From Agromyces aurantiacus (lineage in GTDB: Bacteria; Actinomycetota; Actinomycetes; Actinomycetales; Microbacteriaceae): 64,000 nt of DNA. The notes below the pieces were generated by a model. The model saw nothing but the letters and a program-made list of their open reading frames with translations, did not search any database and was not told the origin of the DNA. Location: contig NZ_JAFBBW010000001.1 of the NCBI RefSeq assembly GCF_016907355.1, positions 3,658,001-3,722,000 of the forward strand. The letters run 5' to 3'. Position 1 is the first letter of the stretch. The number at the start of each line of letters is the position of its first letter. Position numbers and translations under genes: made by a program. Of the stretch, positions 17,376-25,639 are shown piece after piece.

Positions 17376-17557
17376 GTGGCGATCCTCCCATCCCCCGCCG
17401 ACGCGCTCACAGCGAACCCACAGCCGACGGGCGCATCCTGCGGAACACTCAGGGCGCCGGCGCGGTTCTTCCCTGTGGACGCTCGCGTAACCGGCTCATC
17501 CGGTGTCGCGACATCCGGAGGGCGGCCCACCCGGCGCCGCTCGGAGAAGGAGCAACC

Positions 17558-18037
17558 GTGTCACACGACTACCGCAGGACTCCCGAGGCGCTCGACCGCC
17601 TGACCCCGCTGCAGCGCAAGGTCACGCAGGATGACGCGACCGAGCCCGCGTTCCGCAACGAGTTCTGGAACAACCACGAGCCCGGCCTGTACGTCGACGT
17701 GGTCTCGGGGCAGCCGCTCTTCGCGAGCGTGCACAAGTACGACAGCCGATCCGGCTGGCCGAGCTTCACGCGCCCCATCGACGACGACGCCGTGACCGAG
17801 CACGTCGACCGCTCGCTGTGGATGAAGCGCGTCGAGGTGCGCTCCTCGGGCGCCGACAGCCACCTCGGCCACGTCTTCGACGACGGCCCGGCCGACCAGG
17901 GCGGCCTGCGCTACTGCATCAACTCCGCCGCGCTGCGTTTCGTGCACCTCGACGACCTCGAGGCCGAGGGCTACGGCGACTACCGGCACCTGTTCACCAC
18001 CAGCACTACGACCCCCGAGAGCGAGCACCGCGCATGA
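17558..18037 (+). CDS. msrB: Peptide-methionine (R)-S-oxide reductase
   Basis: A 159-residue repair enzyme that reduces methionine-R-sulfoxide in proteins with thioredoxin. The motif [11 protein letters not shown] and the catalytic [12 protein letters not shown] (Cys near residue 118) are canonical, as is [10 protein letters not shown]. The two CxxC pairs that bind structural zinc in many MsrB proteins are replaced ([13 protein letters not shown] and [10 protein letters not shown]), so this is the zinc-free form. It is translated from GTG at 17558, and its stop overlaps the msrA start by ATGA, forming a two-gene oxidative-repair operon. Confidence 0.95.
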   Translation: MSHDYRRTPEALDRLTPLQRKVTQDDATEPAFRNEFWNNHEPGLYVDVVSGQPLFASVHKYDSRSGWPSFTRPIDDDAVTEHVDRSLWMKRVEVRSSGADSHLGHVFDDGPADQGGLRYCINSAALRFVHLDDLEAEGYGDYRHLFTTSTTTPESEHRA

Positions 18038-18579
18038 CCACCCCAGGCACCATCGACACGCGTCCCGGAGCCGAGACCGCCGTCCTCGCGGGCGGCTGCT
18101 TCTGGGGCATGGAGGACCTCGTCCGCAAGCTCCCGGGCGTCATCGACACGCGCGTCGGCTACTCCGGCGGCGACGTGCCCAACGCGACCTACCGCAACCA
18201 CGGCACGCACGCCGAGGCGCTCGAGGTCGTGTTCGACCCCGCGAAGCTGAGCTACCGCGAGCTGCTGGAGTTCTTCTTCCAGATCCACGACCCCAGCACG
18301 AAGAACCGCCAGGGCAACGACATCGGCCTGAGCTACCGATCGGCGATCTTCGCGACCAGCCCCGAGCAGTACGACACCGCGATCGACACGATCGCCGACG
18401 TCGACGCGTCGGGCATCTGGCCCGGACCCGTCGTGACCGAGGTCGCGCCGGCCGGGGCGTTCTGGGAGGCCGAGCCCGAGCACCAGGACTACCTCCAGCG
18501 CATCCCGTGGGGGTACACCTGCCACTTCGTGCGCCCCGGGTGGCGCCTGCCGAAGCGCGACGCCGCCGAGGCGAGCTGA
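18034..18579 (+). CDS. msrA: Peptide-methionine (S)-S-oxide reductase
   Basis: A 181-residue reductase that acts on methionine-S-sulfoxide. The catalytic motif is [19 protein letters not shown] (Cys near residue 23), followed by [26 protein letters not shown] and the [26 protein letters not shown] segment, all typical of the family. A later cysteine in [10 protein letters not shown] could act in thiol recycling. The start ATG at 18034 overlaps the msrB stop. Together the two enzymes repair both sulfoxide stereoisomers in the cytosol. Confidence 0.96.
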   Translation: MTTPGTIDTRPGAETAVLAGGCFWGMEDLVRKLPGVIDTRVGYSGGDVPNATYRNHGTHAEALEVVFDPAKLSYRELLEFFFQIHDPSTKNRQGNDIGLSYRSAIFATSPEQYDTAIDTIADVDASGIWPGPVVTEVAPAGAFWEAEPEHQDYLQRIPWGYTCHFVRPGWRLPKRDAAEAS

Positions 18580-18596
18580 CGCGGCGGGGCGCCCGC

Positions 18597-18602
18597 TAGC
18601 GT
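18597..18602 (+). promoter_or_regulatory. -10 box TAGCGT for the FUSC-type gene
   Basis: TAGCGT lies 8 bp upstream of the ATG at 18610, so transcription would begin at or very near the start codon (leaderless or very short leader). Confidence 0.4.
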
Positions 18603-18609
18603 GGGAGCC

Positions 18610-19656
18610 ATGCGGTTCTCCCAACGGTTCCGCGCGACCAGGCGGGCGCCTCTGCTGCAGGTGCTGAAGTCGGCCGTCGCCACGGTGGCGGCCTGGCTGC
18701 TGGCGGGCTGGCTCATCCCGGGCCAGCTGCCGGTGTTCGCCGCGATCGCCGCGCTGCTCGTCGTGCAGCCGAGCGTGAACCAGTCGCTCGGCAAGGCGAT
18801 CGAGCGCAGCGTGGGCGTGATCGCGGGCGTCGTGATCGCGTCGCTGCTCGGCCTCGCATTCGGGCAGGCGAGCTGGGTGATCCTCGTCGCCATCCTGGTG
18901 TCGATGATCGCGGCCTGGGCGGCGCGCATGACGACGCCGACGGCGAACCAGGTCGCGATCAGCGCGATGCTCGTGCTCGCGCTCGGCGGCACCTCGCCCG
19001 AGTACGCGTTCGACCGCATCGTCGAGACGCTCATCGGCGCCGCGATCGGCATCGTGGTCAACGCCCTGATCGTGCCGCCCGTGCTGGCGGCCCCGGCGCG
19101 CGACCAGCTCGCCGCGCTCGGGCGCGAGCTCGCGGCATCCGTCGATCGCCTCGCGGCCGCGCTCGAGACGCCGCAACGACGGGCCGACCTCGATGCGCTC
19201 ATGATCGAGGTCCGCCTGCTCCGGCCTATGCGCGAGGCGGCGGATGGCGCGATCGCCGACGCCGAGGAATCCCTCACGCTGAATCCGCGCCGGTCGGCCC
19301 ACCGCGACGACATCGCCGAGCAGCACCGGCTGCTCGAGCGCCTGAGCCCCATGGTCACGCAGGTCATCGGGATGACGCGCGCCTTCGTCGACCACTACGA
19401 CGACGACCTCGCGGGCGAGCCCACCGTGCGGGCGATCGCCGAGCAACTGCGCCGCGTCGCGCACGACATCCGGCTCGCCGTGCACCTCGCCGACGTCGCC
19501 CCGGAGCCGGTGACCTCCGCGATCCCGGCGCTCACCGCGCCGCTCGTCGTCGCGGCGCCGAAGTCCGACCACTGGATCCTCGTCGGTTCGCTCATGGAGG
19601 ACCTGCGCCGCATCCGCGACGAGCTCCTCGAGGACGAGCCGCCCGCGCCGGTCTGA
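18610..19656 (+). CDS. FUSC-type aromatic acid exporter family membrane protein
   Basis: A 348-residue protein. The N-terminal half (residues 18-155) has about six hydrophobic helices, including LKSAVATVAAWLLAGWLIPGQLPVFAAIAALLVVQPSVNQSLGKAIER. The Q-P-S-x-N-x-S and G-x-x-G-x-x-x-G pattern is that of the FUSC/aromatic acid exporter family (YqjA/AaeB relatives). The C-terminal half is cytosolic and helical, with heptad-like leucines. It probably forms a multimeric exporter for aromatic or other organic acids. The frame also contains a GTG at 18601; the ATG at 18610 is chosen as the more usual start. Confidence 0.8.
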   Translation: MRFSQRFRATRRAPLLQVLKSAVATVAAWLLAGWLIPGQLPVFAAIAALLVVQPSVNQSLGKAIERSVGVIAGVVIASLLGLAFGQASWVILVAILVSMIAAWAARMTTPTANQVAISAMLVLALGGTSPEYAFDRIVETLIGAAIGIVVNALIVPPVLAAPARDQLAALGRELAASVDRLAAALETPQRRADLDALMIEVRLLRPMREAADGAIADAEESLTLNPRRSAHRDDIAEQHRLLERLSPMVTQVIGMTRAFVDHYDDDLAGEPTVRAIAEQLRRVAHDIRLAVHLADVAPEPVTSAIPALTAPLVVAAPKSDHWILVGSLMEDLRRIRDELLEDEPPAPV

Positions 19657-19730
19657 CCAACCCGCCGCGGTCGCGGCGCGAGGCTGTCAAGGGGCTTCTG
19701 CCGAGGCGCCGGGGCGCCTACGTTCGCGGG

Positions 19731-20438
19731 ATGGTCCGATCAGAGGAACCCCCGTCCGTCGCGGTCGCCCACGGCATCGCCCGCACGCCGGCACCCGTCT
19801 ACGTCGCCGTGATCGCGCCCGTCGTGATCGCCGTGATCGCGGCGGCGACGCAACCGTGGCTGCGGCCCACCGACCTGGTGCGCGACAGCCAGGCCGTCGC
19901 GGTCGCGCACGGCGACGCGAACACGGCGTACGGGCTGCTCTCGAACCTAGGGATCGTCGCGATCGCGATCGCGAGCGGCGCGGCGCTGGTCGGATGGCTC
20001 GCGACGCGCGGCCGCGGCGAGGCGCTCGGCGCGATGCTGGGCTGGAGTGCCGCGCTCGGCCTCGTCCTGGCCCTGGACGACCTGCTGCTCCTGCACGAGA
20101 CGGCGACGCTCACGCCGTGGGCGGGCGCGACGTTCGTCGCGGCCTACGGCGTCGGGTTCCTCGTCTACCTCGCCCGCTTCCAGGAGGTGATCCGCGAGCG
20201 GCTCGACCCGGGCCTGCTCCTGCTCGCCATGGCCGCGTTCGGCGGCTCCGCCATGGTCGACCTGCTGCTCTCGCCGACGCAGGCGTCGGTCCTGGTCGAG
20301 GACGGCACGAAGCTGCTCGGCATCGCGGCGTGGTCGGCGTTCGTGGTGCGTGCGAGCCTGACGGCGCTCGTCGAGCCCGCCCCCAGCCCGACCGAGGCCA
20401 GGGCCGCGGCCACGACCGCCCTTCAGTCCAGCCCTTGA
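19731..20438 (+). CDS. Six-helix membrane protein of unknown function
   Basis: A 235-residue integral membrane protein with about six hydrophobic helices (VYVAVIAPVVIAVIAAAT; LGIVAIAIASGAALVGWLA; LGWSAALGLVLALDDLLLLHE; GATFVAAYGVGFLVYLA; LLLLAMAAFGGSAMVDLLL; LLGIAAWSAFVVRASLTAL). The DDLLLLHE motif inside a helix and SAMVDLL are charged residues that would face a pore or bind a cofactor. No family is recognised. It ends 33 bp before the next gene, and its stop codon lies inside the operator of the ArsR-type gene. Confidence 0.7.
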   Translation: MVRSEEPPSVAVAHGIARTPAPVYVAVIAPVVIAVIAAATQPWLRPTDLVRDSQAVAVAHGDANTAYGLLSNLGIVAIAIASGAALVGWLATRGRGEALGAMLGWSAALGLVLALDDLLLLHETATLTPWAGATFVAAYGVGFLVYLARFQEVIRERLDPGLLLLAMAAFGGSAMVDLLLSPTQASVLVEDGTKLLGIAAWSAFVVRASLTALVEPAPSPTEARAAATTALQSSP

Positions 20439-20464
20439 CAATTTTTCCTGTCAAGGCGTAGCGT
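20433..20464 (+). promoter_or_regulatory. Operator and promoter of the ArsR-SRPBCC-MBL operon
   Basis: CCTTGACA (20433-20440) and TGTCAAGG (20449-20456) form a perfect 8-bp inverted repeat with an AT-rich 8-bp spacer. The left arm contains the consensus -35 box TTGACA (20435-20440). TAGCGT at 20459-20464 is 18 bp downstream and fits a -10 box. The GTG start at 20472 is then 7 bp after the -10, predicting a leaderless transcript. A repressor on the dyad would block the -35 box and spacer. Confidence 0.75.
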
Positions 20465-20471
20465 TCCGGAT

Positions 20472-21047
20472 GTGGACGACCTCCGAGTACTCGCCGATGC
20501 CGCCGCCGTCGAAGCGGCGCTCGATCCGGCGCGGGCCGCGATCCTCGACGCGCTCGCGGAACCGGGCTCGGCGGCCACCGTCGCCGCGGCGGTCGGGTCG
20601 ACCCGCCAGAAGGTCAACTACCACCTGAAGACGCTCGAGACCCACGGACTCGTCGAGCCCGTCGAGGAGCGCGCGTGGGGCGGGATCACCGAACGCGTGG
20701 TCCGCCGCACGGCCCGCCACCTCGTGCCCTCGCCCGGCGTGCTGCAGCTCGGACCCGTCGACCCCGAGGCGGTCTCCGACCGGCTCTCGACCGCGTACCT
20801 CATCGCCGTCAACGCGCGAGCCGTCTCCGAGGTCGGCGGGATGACCGACGACGCGGGCGCGGGGACGCGCGTGCCCACGCTGACCATCGACACGGTCATC
20901 GGCTTCGCCACGCCGGCGGATCGCGCCGCGTTCGCCGCCGAACTGCAGACCGCGATCGCGGGCCTGGTCGCGCGCTACCACCACGACGACGGGCGACCGC
21001 ACCGCCTGACGGTCTCGTCCTACCCCCGACCGAAGGAGTCATCATGA
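20472..21047 (+). CDS. ArsR-type winged-helix transcriptional regulator
   Basis: A 191-residue regulator. Residues 10-75 form a winged helix: ALDPARAAILDALAEPGSAATVAAAVGSTRQKVNYHLKTLETHGLVEPV, the ArsR/HTH_20 type, with the recognition helix RQKVNYHLKTL. The C-terminal part (residues 80-191) has alternating helix and strands (TADRAAFAAELQTAIAGLVARY near the end) like many regulators that sense small molecules through a dimer domain. It starts with GTG at 20472 directly after its own promoter, and overlaps the SRPBCC gene by ATGA. It very likely represses its own operon via the dyad at 20433-20456. Confidence 0.85.
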   Translation: MDDLRVLADAAAVEAALDPARAAILDALAEPGSAATVAAAVGSTRQKVNYHLKTLETHGLVEPVEERAWGGITERVVRRTARHLVPSPGVLQLGPVDPEAVSDRLSTAYLIAVNARAVSEVGGMTDDAGAGTRVPTLTIDTVIGFATPADRAAFAAELQTAIAGLVARYHHDDGRPHRLTVSSYPRPKESS

Positions 21048-21577
21048 GCGGGCCCGACCCGGCACGGCGCACCGAGCACCGGATGGAACGCACGTACCGC
21101 GTGGTCGCCACCCCGGAACAGGTGTGGGAGGCGATCGCGACGGCCAAGGGCATCTCGTCGTGGATGGCGCCGACGCGGCTCGACCCCCGCGTCGGCGGCG
21201 AGGTCTCGTTCGACTTCGGCCACCTCACCTCGACCGGGGTCGTCACGGCGTACTCGCCTCCGGAGCGGTTCGCGTTCGAGGAACCGTGGCCCCTCGCCGA
21301 GCGGCCCGAGGACGTCGACCCCGGCATGGCCGGGTGGCTCGCGTCGCTCGGCGTCCCACTCGACGCCGCGTGCGAGGCGCTCGGGGAGGCGTCGCCGGTC
21401 GCGACCGAGTTCCTGGTCGAGTCGGAGTCGGGCGGCAGCTGCGTGATCCGCGTCGTCACCAGCGCGTACGGCGGCAGCGCGGACTGGGAGCGGGAGTTCT
21501 TCGCCGAGATGGCGGCGGGCTTCGCACCGATGCTCGAGCGCCTCGCCTCACGGTTCGCGGTCGGGGTGTCGAGATGA
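21044..21577 (+). CDS. SRPBCC (AHSA1-like) domain protein
   Basis: A 177-residue START/Bet v1-like protein. The first strand and loop (RTYRVVATPEQVWEAIATAKGISSWMAPTRLDPRVGGEVSFDFG) are the AHSA1 pattern: V-W-x-A-I, then a W-region and G-G. A long C-terminal helix (WEREFFAEMAAGFAPMLERL) closes the hydrophobic cavity. Such proteins bind small hydrophobic ligands; when encoded next to an ArsR regulator, as here, they form a known pair in actinobacteria. It overlaps both neighbours by 4 bp. The ligand is unknown. Confidence 0.85.
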   Translation: MSGPDPARRTEHRMERTYRVVATPEQVWEAIATAKGISSWMAPTRLDPRVGGEVSFDFGHLTSTGVVTAYSPPERFAFEEPWPLAERPEDVDPGMAGWLASLGVPLDAACEALGEASPVATEFLVESESGGSCVIRVVTSAYGGSADWEREFFAEMAAGFAPMLERLASRFAVGVSR

Positions 21578-22191
21578 CGCGCCCCGTCACGGTCACGCCC
21601 GTGCTCGTCGCCGACCTCGACATCGAGGGCGAGCGGATGCCGGTCCACGTGCACCTCGTCGACCATCCCGACGGGCGCGTGCTGGTCGACACCGGCATGA
21701 CCGAGGTCCACCCGGCGCTCTCCGACTTCGTCGCACGCGTGTACCCGCTCGACACGCTGGACCTCGACCTCGCCGGCATCGACCTCGTCGTCAACACGCA
21801 CCTGCACGCCGACCACTGCGGCGGCAACCGGCTCTTCCCCGGCACGCCGATCCACGTGCAGCGCACGGAACTCGACGACGCCCGATCCGGTCCCGACTAC
21901 ACCATCCCGGAGTGGGTGGACGCGCCGGGGGTAACGTACGTGCCGGTCGACGGCGAACTCGAGCTGCTGCCCGGGCTCCGGCTCGTCCCGGCGCCCGGCC
22001 ACACGCGCGGCTCGCAGATCGTCGTGATCGAGACCGCCGATCGTCCGGTCGTCATCGCCGGCGACACCGCGGTGTGGTTCGGCGAGCTCGACGAGCCCAC
22101 CACCGAAGGCCAGCGACTCATTCGCGCCCTCGATCCGCAGCAGGTGTGGCTCGCGCACACGGACGACCCCTGGCGCCCGCCCGCGAGCTGA
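21574..22191 (+). CDS. Metallo-beta-lactamase-fold hydrolase
   Basis: A 205-residue enzyme with the MBL fold. The metal motif THLHADHCGGN (H76, H78, D80, H81) is intact. DTGM near residue 45, a later H (APGHTRGSQ) and D in VIAGDTAVWF complete a dinuclear zinc site. The layout resembles N-acyl-homoserine lactonases and other quorum-quenching or lactone hydrolases, but it is shorter and the true substrate could be any ester, lactone or thioester. It is the last gene of the ArsR-SRPBCC-MBL operon, starting inside the upstream stop (ATGA). Confidence 0.85.
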   Translation: MTRPVTVTPVLVADLDIEGERMPVHVHLVDHPDGRVLVDTGMTEVHPALSDFVARVYPLDTLDLDLAGIDLVVNTHLHADHCGGNRLFPGTPIHVQRTELDDARSGPDYTIPEWVDAPGVTYVPVDGELELLPGLRLVPAPGHTRGSQIVVIETADRPVVIAGDTAVWFGELDEPTTEGQRLIRALDPQQVWLAHTDDPWRPPAS

Positions 22192-22207
22192 CGGAGACCC
22201 CGACCAC

Positions 22208-22426
22208 TCAGGCCAGCAGGTCGCGGACCGCCTCGCCCCACTCGAAGCCGCAGTCGCGGCAGTCGAAGATCGGCGCCTCGGCGTGCAGGCCGGTCGCCGC
22301 CACGTCGGCCTCGACCTCGAGGTCGAGCGGCCCGTAGACGATGACGCGCACCGCGGCGGAGCCGCAGCGCAGGCAGGGCTCGTCGAGCACGTCGGGCTCG
22401 AGCGTCGGATGCATCGGGTTCGTCAT
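22208..22426 (-). CDS. Small zinc-ribbon protein
   Basis: A 72-residue protein with two CxxC pairs (EPCLRCGSAAVRVIV and FDCRDCGFEWG) about 35 residues apart, which makes a zinc ribbon. The tail after the second pair is short (EAVRDLLA). It has no recognised family; such small ribbons serve as nucleic-acid or protein adaptors. The start could also be 22456; 22426 is chosen because MHPTLEPDV then follows directly. It converges with the MBL gene. Confidence 0.55.
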   Translation of the reverse strand: MTNPMHPTLEPDVLDEPCLRCGSAAVRVIVYGPLDLEVEADVAATGLHAEAPIFDCRDCGFEWGEAVRDLLA

Positions 22427-22547
22427 GCCGATCACGGTAGGCGAGTCCGCCGACATCGTCCGAAGGCCGTCCGCGCGTCGCCCCGACGGTGGACGAACGG
22501 CCCGCCGATCGACACGACGGCGCTCGGCCCGCGGCATCCGCCCTCGT

Positions 22548-22553
22548 TAGGGT
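22548..22553 (+). promoter_or_regulatory. -10 box TAGGGT for the fusion gene at 22575
   Basis: TAGGGT lies 22 bp before the ATG, with GGAAAGGGG between them as ribosome site. The fit to the TANNNT pattern is good. Confidence 0.45.
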
Positions 22554-22574
22554 CGTTGCGGAAAGGGGTGCGCC

Positions 22575-25499
22575 ATGACCGGCTCCGCGGAAGCCAGGGG
22601 CTTCGACTTCTTCTCGGCGGGCGAGCTGCCCGCGCCGAACCTGCCCGCCGACGAGGTCGCCGGGATCGTCCGCGACCGGTGGGGACTCGAGGTGGAGCTC
22701 GACCCGCTGGGCAGCCAGCAGGACCAGAACTTCCTCGCGCGCGACGCGTCGGGCATGGGCACCCCCGTGGGCGTCGTGAAGATCACGAATCCCGCGTTCA
22801 CGGCCGACGAGCTCGCCGCGCAGGACCACGCGGCATCCCGCATCGCCGAGGCGTCGCCCGAGCTGCGCATCGCGACCACCACCCGGGCCCCCGACGGCAC
22901 CCCGCGCTCGGTCGTCGCCGACACGAGCGAGGGACCTCTCGCCATCCGCCTGCTCGAGTACCTGCCGGGCGGCACGCTCACGGGCGGCGCGCACCTCTCC
23001 CCCGCGGTCGTCGCGCGCATGGGCGAGCTCGCCGCGCACGCGAGCCTGGCCCTCGCCGGCTTCGAGCACGCCGGCCTCGACCGCGTGCTGCAGTGGGACC
23101 TCCGTCACGCCGACCGCGTCGTCGGCCTCCTCGCGCACCACCACCCCGATGCGGCCAAGCGCGCGCGGGTGACGGATGCCGCGGCCCGCGCCTGGACCGA
23201 CGTGCAGGCCGTCGCGGCCGATCTTCCCCTCCAGGCCGTGCACCTCGACCTCACCGACGACAACGTCGTGTGCACGACCGAGCACGGCGTGCGCACGCCC
23301 GACGGCATGATCGACTTCGGCGACGTCACCGCGAGCTGGGCCGTCTCCGAGCTCGCGATCACGATCTCGTCGGTGCTGCACCACGCGGGCGCGGAGCCCG
23401 CCTCGGTACTGCCCGCCGTCCGCGCGTTCCACGCCCTGCGTCCGCTGTCGGCCGCCGAGGTGCGCGCGCTGTGGCCGCTGGTCGTGCTGCGCGGCGCGGT
23501 GCTCGTGGTCAGCGGCGAGCACCAGGTGCAGATCGACGGCGGAGCGAACGCCTACGCGGCCGCCGGCGTCGAGCGCGAGTGGCGCATCTTCGAGCAGGCG
23601 GTCTCGGTGCCGTCGGCCGTGATGACGGCGATGATCGCCGACGCGCTCGGCGTCGACCTTCCGACCGGTGCTCGAGGAGGCGCGGCGGAGGCGGCCCGGA
23701 TCGAGATCTCGCCCGGGTTCGACTCGGCCCGAGCCGTCCGCCTCGACGTCTCGATCACCTCCGACGACGTCGACGGCGGCGCGTGGCTCGAGGCCGACCT
23801 CGAGGAGCGTCTGGCGTTCGCCGCGCTCGACGCGGGCGCGCCGGCGGCCTGGCTCGAACGCGGCACCCCGCGCCTCAGCGCGAGCCGAATCCGCTCGGCC
23901 GTATCGTCCGCGACGATCCCGACCGGGGTCGACGTGTGGTTCGCCGAGGCGCAGCACCTCGCCGCCCCGGGCACCGGGCTCCGGCTCGTCGTCGAGGGCG
24001 CCGACGGTGCGACCATCCTCGACGGCACGGTCCCCGCTCGCACGCGCGCGCGCATCCGGCTCGAGGCCGCACCCGACGGCGTGCGCGTTCCGCACCTCGT
24101 GCGGCCCGAGTATGCGGCAGGTTGGCTCACGCTCACCGCGGACCCCGCAGCCGGGATGGGCCTCGAGACGCGGCAGGCCGAGCCGGGCGCTCCCGGACCG
24201 GCCGGCTTCGAGCACGACGCCGCCGCGCTCGTGGAGCGCCGCGACCGCGCGTTCGCCGAGGTGCAGGAGCACTACTACGCCGCGCCGCCGCGCATCGAGC
24301 GCGGATGGCGCGAGCACCTGGTCGGCACCGACGGCCGCGTGTACCTCGACATGGTCAACAACGTGACCCCGCTCGGGCACGGGCATCCGAAGCTCGCCGC
24401 GAACGTCGCGAAGCAGCTGCGCACGCTCAACACGAACTCGCGCTTCAACTACGGCGCCGTCGTCGAGTTCTCCGAGCGCCTCGCGGCGCTCGCACCCGAA
24501 CCGCTCGACACGGTCTTCCTCGTGAACTCCGGCTCGGAGGCGACCGACCTCGCGATCCGCGTCGCGATGGCCGCGACCGGACGGCGCGACATGGTGTCGC
24601 TGCTCGAGGCGTACCACGGCTGGACGTACGCGTCCGACGCGGTCAGCACGTCGACGGCCGACAATCCGAACGCGCTCGCGACGCGACCCGACTGGGTGCA
24701 CGCGCTCGACGCGCCGAACCCGTTCCGCGGGCGCCACCGCGGCGCCGAGGCGGCCCGCTACGCGCCGGAGGCGGCCGAGCGCATCCGCGCCCTGGCCGCC
24801 GATGGCCGCGCGCCCGCCGGGTTCATCGCCGAGACCTTCTACGGCAACGCCGGCGGCATCCCGTTGCCCGACGGGTACCTCGCCGAGGTGTACGCGGCGG
24901 TGCGCGAGGTGGGCGGCCTCGCGATCGCCGACGAGGTGCAGGCCGGGTACGGCAGGCTCGGCCGGTGGTTCTGGGGGTTCCAGCAGCAGGGCGTCGTGCC
25001 CGACGTCATCGCCGTCGCCAAGGCCGCGGGCAACGGGTACCCGCTCGGCGCGGTGATCACGACGCGCGAGATCGCCGCGCGCTACCGCACGCAGGGGTAC
25101 TTCTTCTCGTCGACGGGCGGCAGCCCCGCCTCGAGCGTCGCGGGGATGACGGTCCTCGACGCGTTCCGCGACGAGCGGCTCCAGGAGAACGCGGCCGACA
25201 CGGGCGCGTACCTGAAGGGCCGGCTCGAGGCGCTCGCGGAGCGGCATCCGCTCATCGGCGCCGTGCACGGCCTCGGGCTGTACCTCGGCGTCGAGTTCGT
25301 GCGCGACCGCGCGACGCTCGAGCCCGCGACCGAGGAGACCGCGGCGATCTGCGACCGCCTGCTGACGCTCGGCGTGATCATGCAGCCGACCGGCGACTTC
25401 CAGAACGTGCTGAAGGTCAAGCCGCCGCTCGTGGTCTCGCGCGAGAGCGCCGACTTCTTCGTCGACATGCTCGACCGGGTGCTCGCCGAAGGCTGGTGA
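22575..25499 (+). CDS. Kinase/PLP-lyase fusion (HYKK- plus PHYKPL/ETNPPL-like)
   Basis: A 974-residue three-part enzyme. Residues 1-330 are an aminoglycoside-phosphotransferase-type kinase (HLDLTDDN at 223, DFGD at 247) of the hydroxylysine-kinase type. Residues 330-570 form a beta-rich middle domain in the position where related proteins carry an M23-like domain. Residues 575-974 are a class-III PLP enzyme (GSEATDLAIRVA, DEVQAGYGR, PLP lysine K816 in VAKAAGNGYPLG). In animals the same two activities are separate proteins: HYKK phosphorylates hydroxylysine, and PHYKPL/ETNPPL eliminate phosphate from the product. The fusion therefore probably phosphorylates an amino alcohol and then removes phosphate and ammonia. 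The substrate is not certain. Confidence 0.85.
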   Translation: MTGSAEARGFDFFSAGELPAPNLPADEVAGIVRDRWGLEVELDPLGSQQDQNFLARDASGMGTPVGVVKITNPAFTADELAAQDHAASRIAEASPELRIATTTRAPDGTPRSVVADTSEGPLAIRLLEYLPGGTLTGGAHLSPAVVARMGELAAHASLALAGFEHAGLDRVLQWDLRHADRVVGLLAHHHPDAAKRARVTDAAARAWTDVQAVAADLPLQAVHLDLTDDNVVCTTEHGVRTPDGMIDFGDVTASWAVSELAITISSVLHHAGAEPASVLPAVRAFHALRPLSAAEVRALWPLVVLRGAVLVVSGEHQVQIDGGANAYAAAGVEREWRIFEQAVSVPSAVMTAMIADALGVDLPTGARGGAAEAARIEISPGFDSARAVRLDVSITSDDVDGGAWLEADLEERLAFAALDAGAPAAWLERGTPRLSASRIRSAVSSATIPTGVDVWFAEAQHLAAPGTGLRLVVEGADGATILDGTVPARTRARIRLEAAPDGVRVPHLVRPEYAAGWLTLTADPAAGMGLETRQAEPGAPGPAGFEHDAAALVERRDRAFAEVQEHYYAAPPRIERGWREHLVGTDGRVYLDMVNNVTPLGHGHPKLAANVAKQLRTLNTNSRFNYGAVVEFSERLAALAPEPLDTVFLVNSGSEATDLAIRVAMAATGRRDMVSLLEAYHGWTYASDAVSTSTADNPNALATRPDWVHALDAPNPFRGRHRGAEAARYAPEAAERIRALAADGRAPAGFIAETFYGNAGGIPLPDGYLAEVYAAVREVGGLAIADEVQAGYGRLGRWFWGFQQQGVVPDVIAVAKAAGNGYPLGAVITTREIAARYRTQGYFFSSTGGSPASSVAGMTVLDAFRDERLQENAADTGAYLKGRLEALAERHPLIGAVHGLGLYLGVEFVRDRATLEPATEETAAICDRLLTLGVIMQPTGDFQNVLKVKPPLVVSRESADFFVDMLDRVLAEGW

Positions 25500-25548
25500 C
25501 GCACCCCGCCGGCTCGCACAGCACGGATGACCGCAGGTCGGAAAGCCC

Positions 25549-25577
25549 TTGACACGACCTCCCGTGCGGCGCAGTCT
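25549..25577 (+). promoter_or_regulatory. Promoter of the carboxylate-amine ligase gene
   Basis: TTGACA (25549-25554) is a consensus -35 box and CAGTCT (25572-25577) lies 17 bp downstream as a weak -10 box. About 60 bp of leader precede the ATG at 25640. Confidence 0.45.
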
Positions 25578-25639
25578 GCCAGCAGCAGTCGCGCGGGCCG
25601 CTGGGGGGCGGAACCTGCGCGGCTGCGGGAGGGGCGGCG

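Noticed and set aside
17558..18037. Loss of zinc cysteines in MsrB as a defect
   Set aside because: Zinc-free MsrB is a known active form and the catalytic cysteine is present.
21897..25268. Leftward frame of more than 1100 codons
   Set aside because: It is antisense to the kinase/PLP fusion and the zinc-ribbon region, without recognisable motifs.
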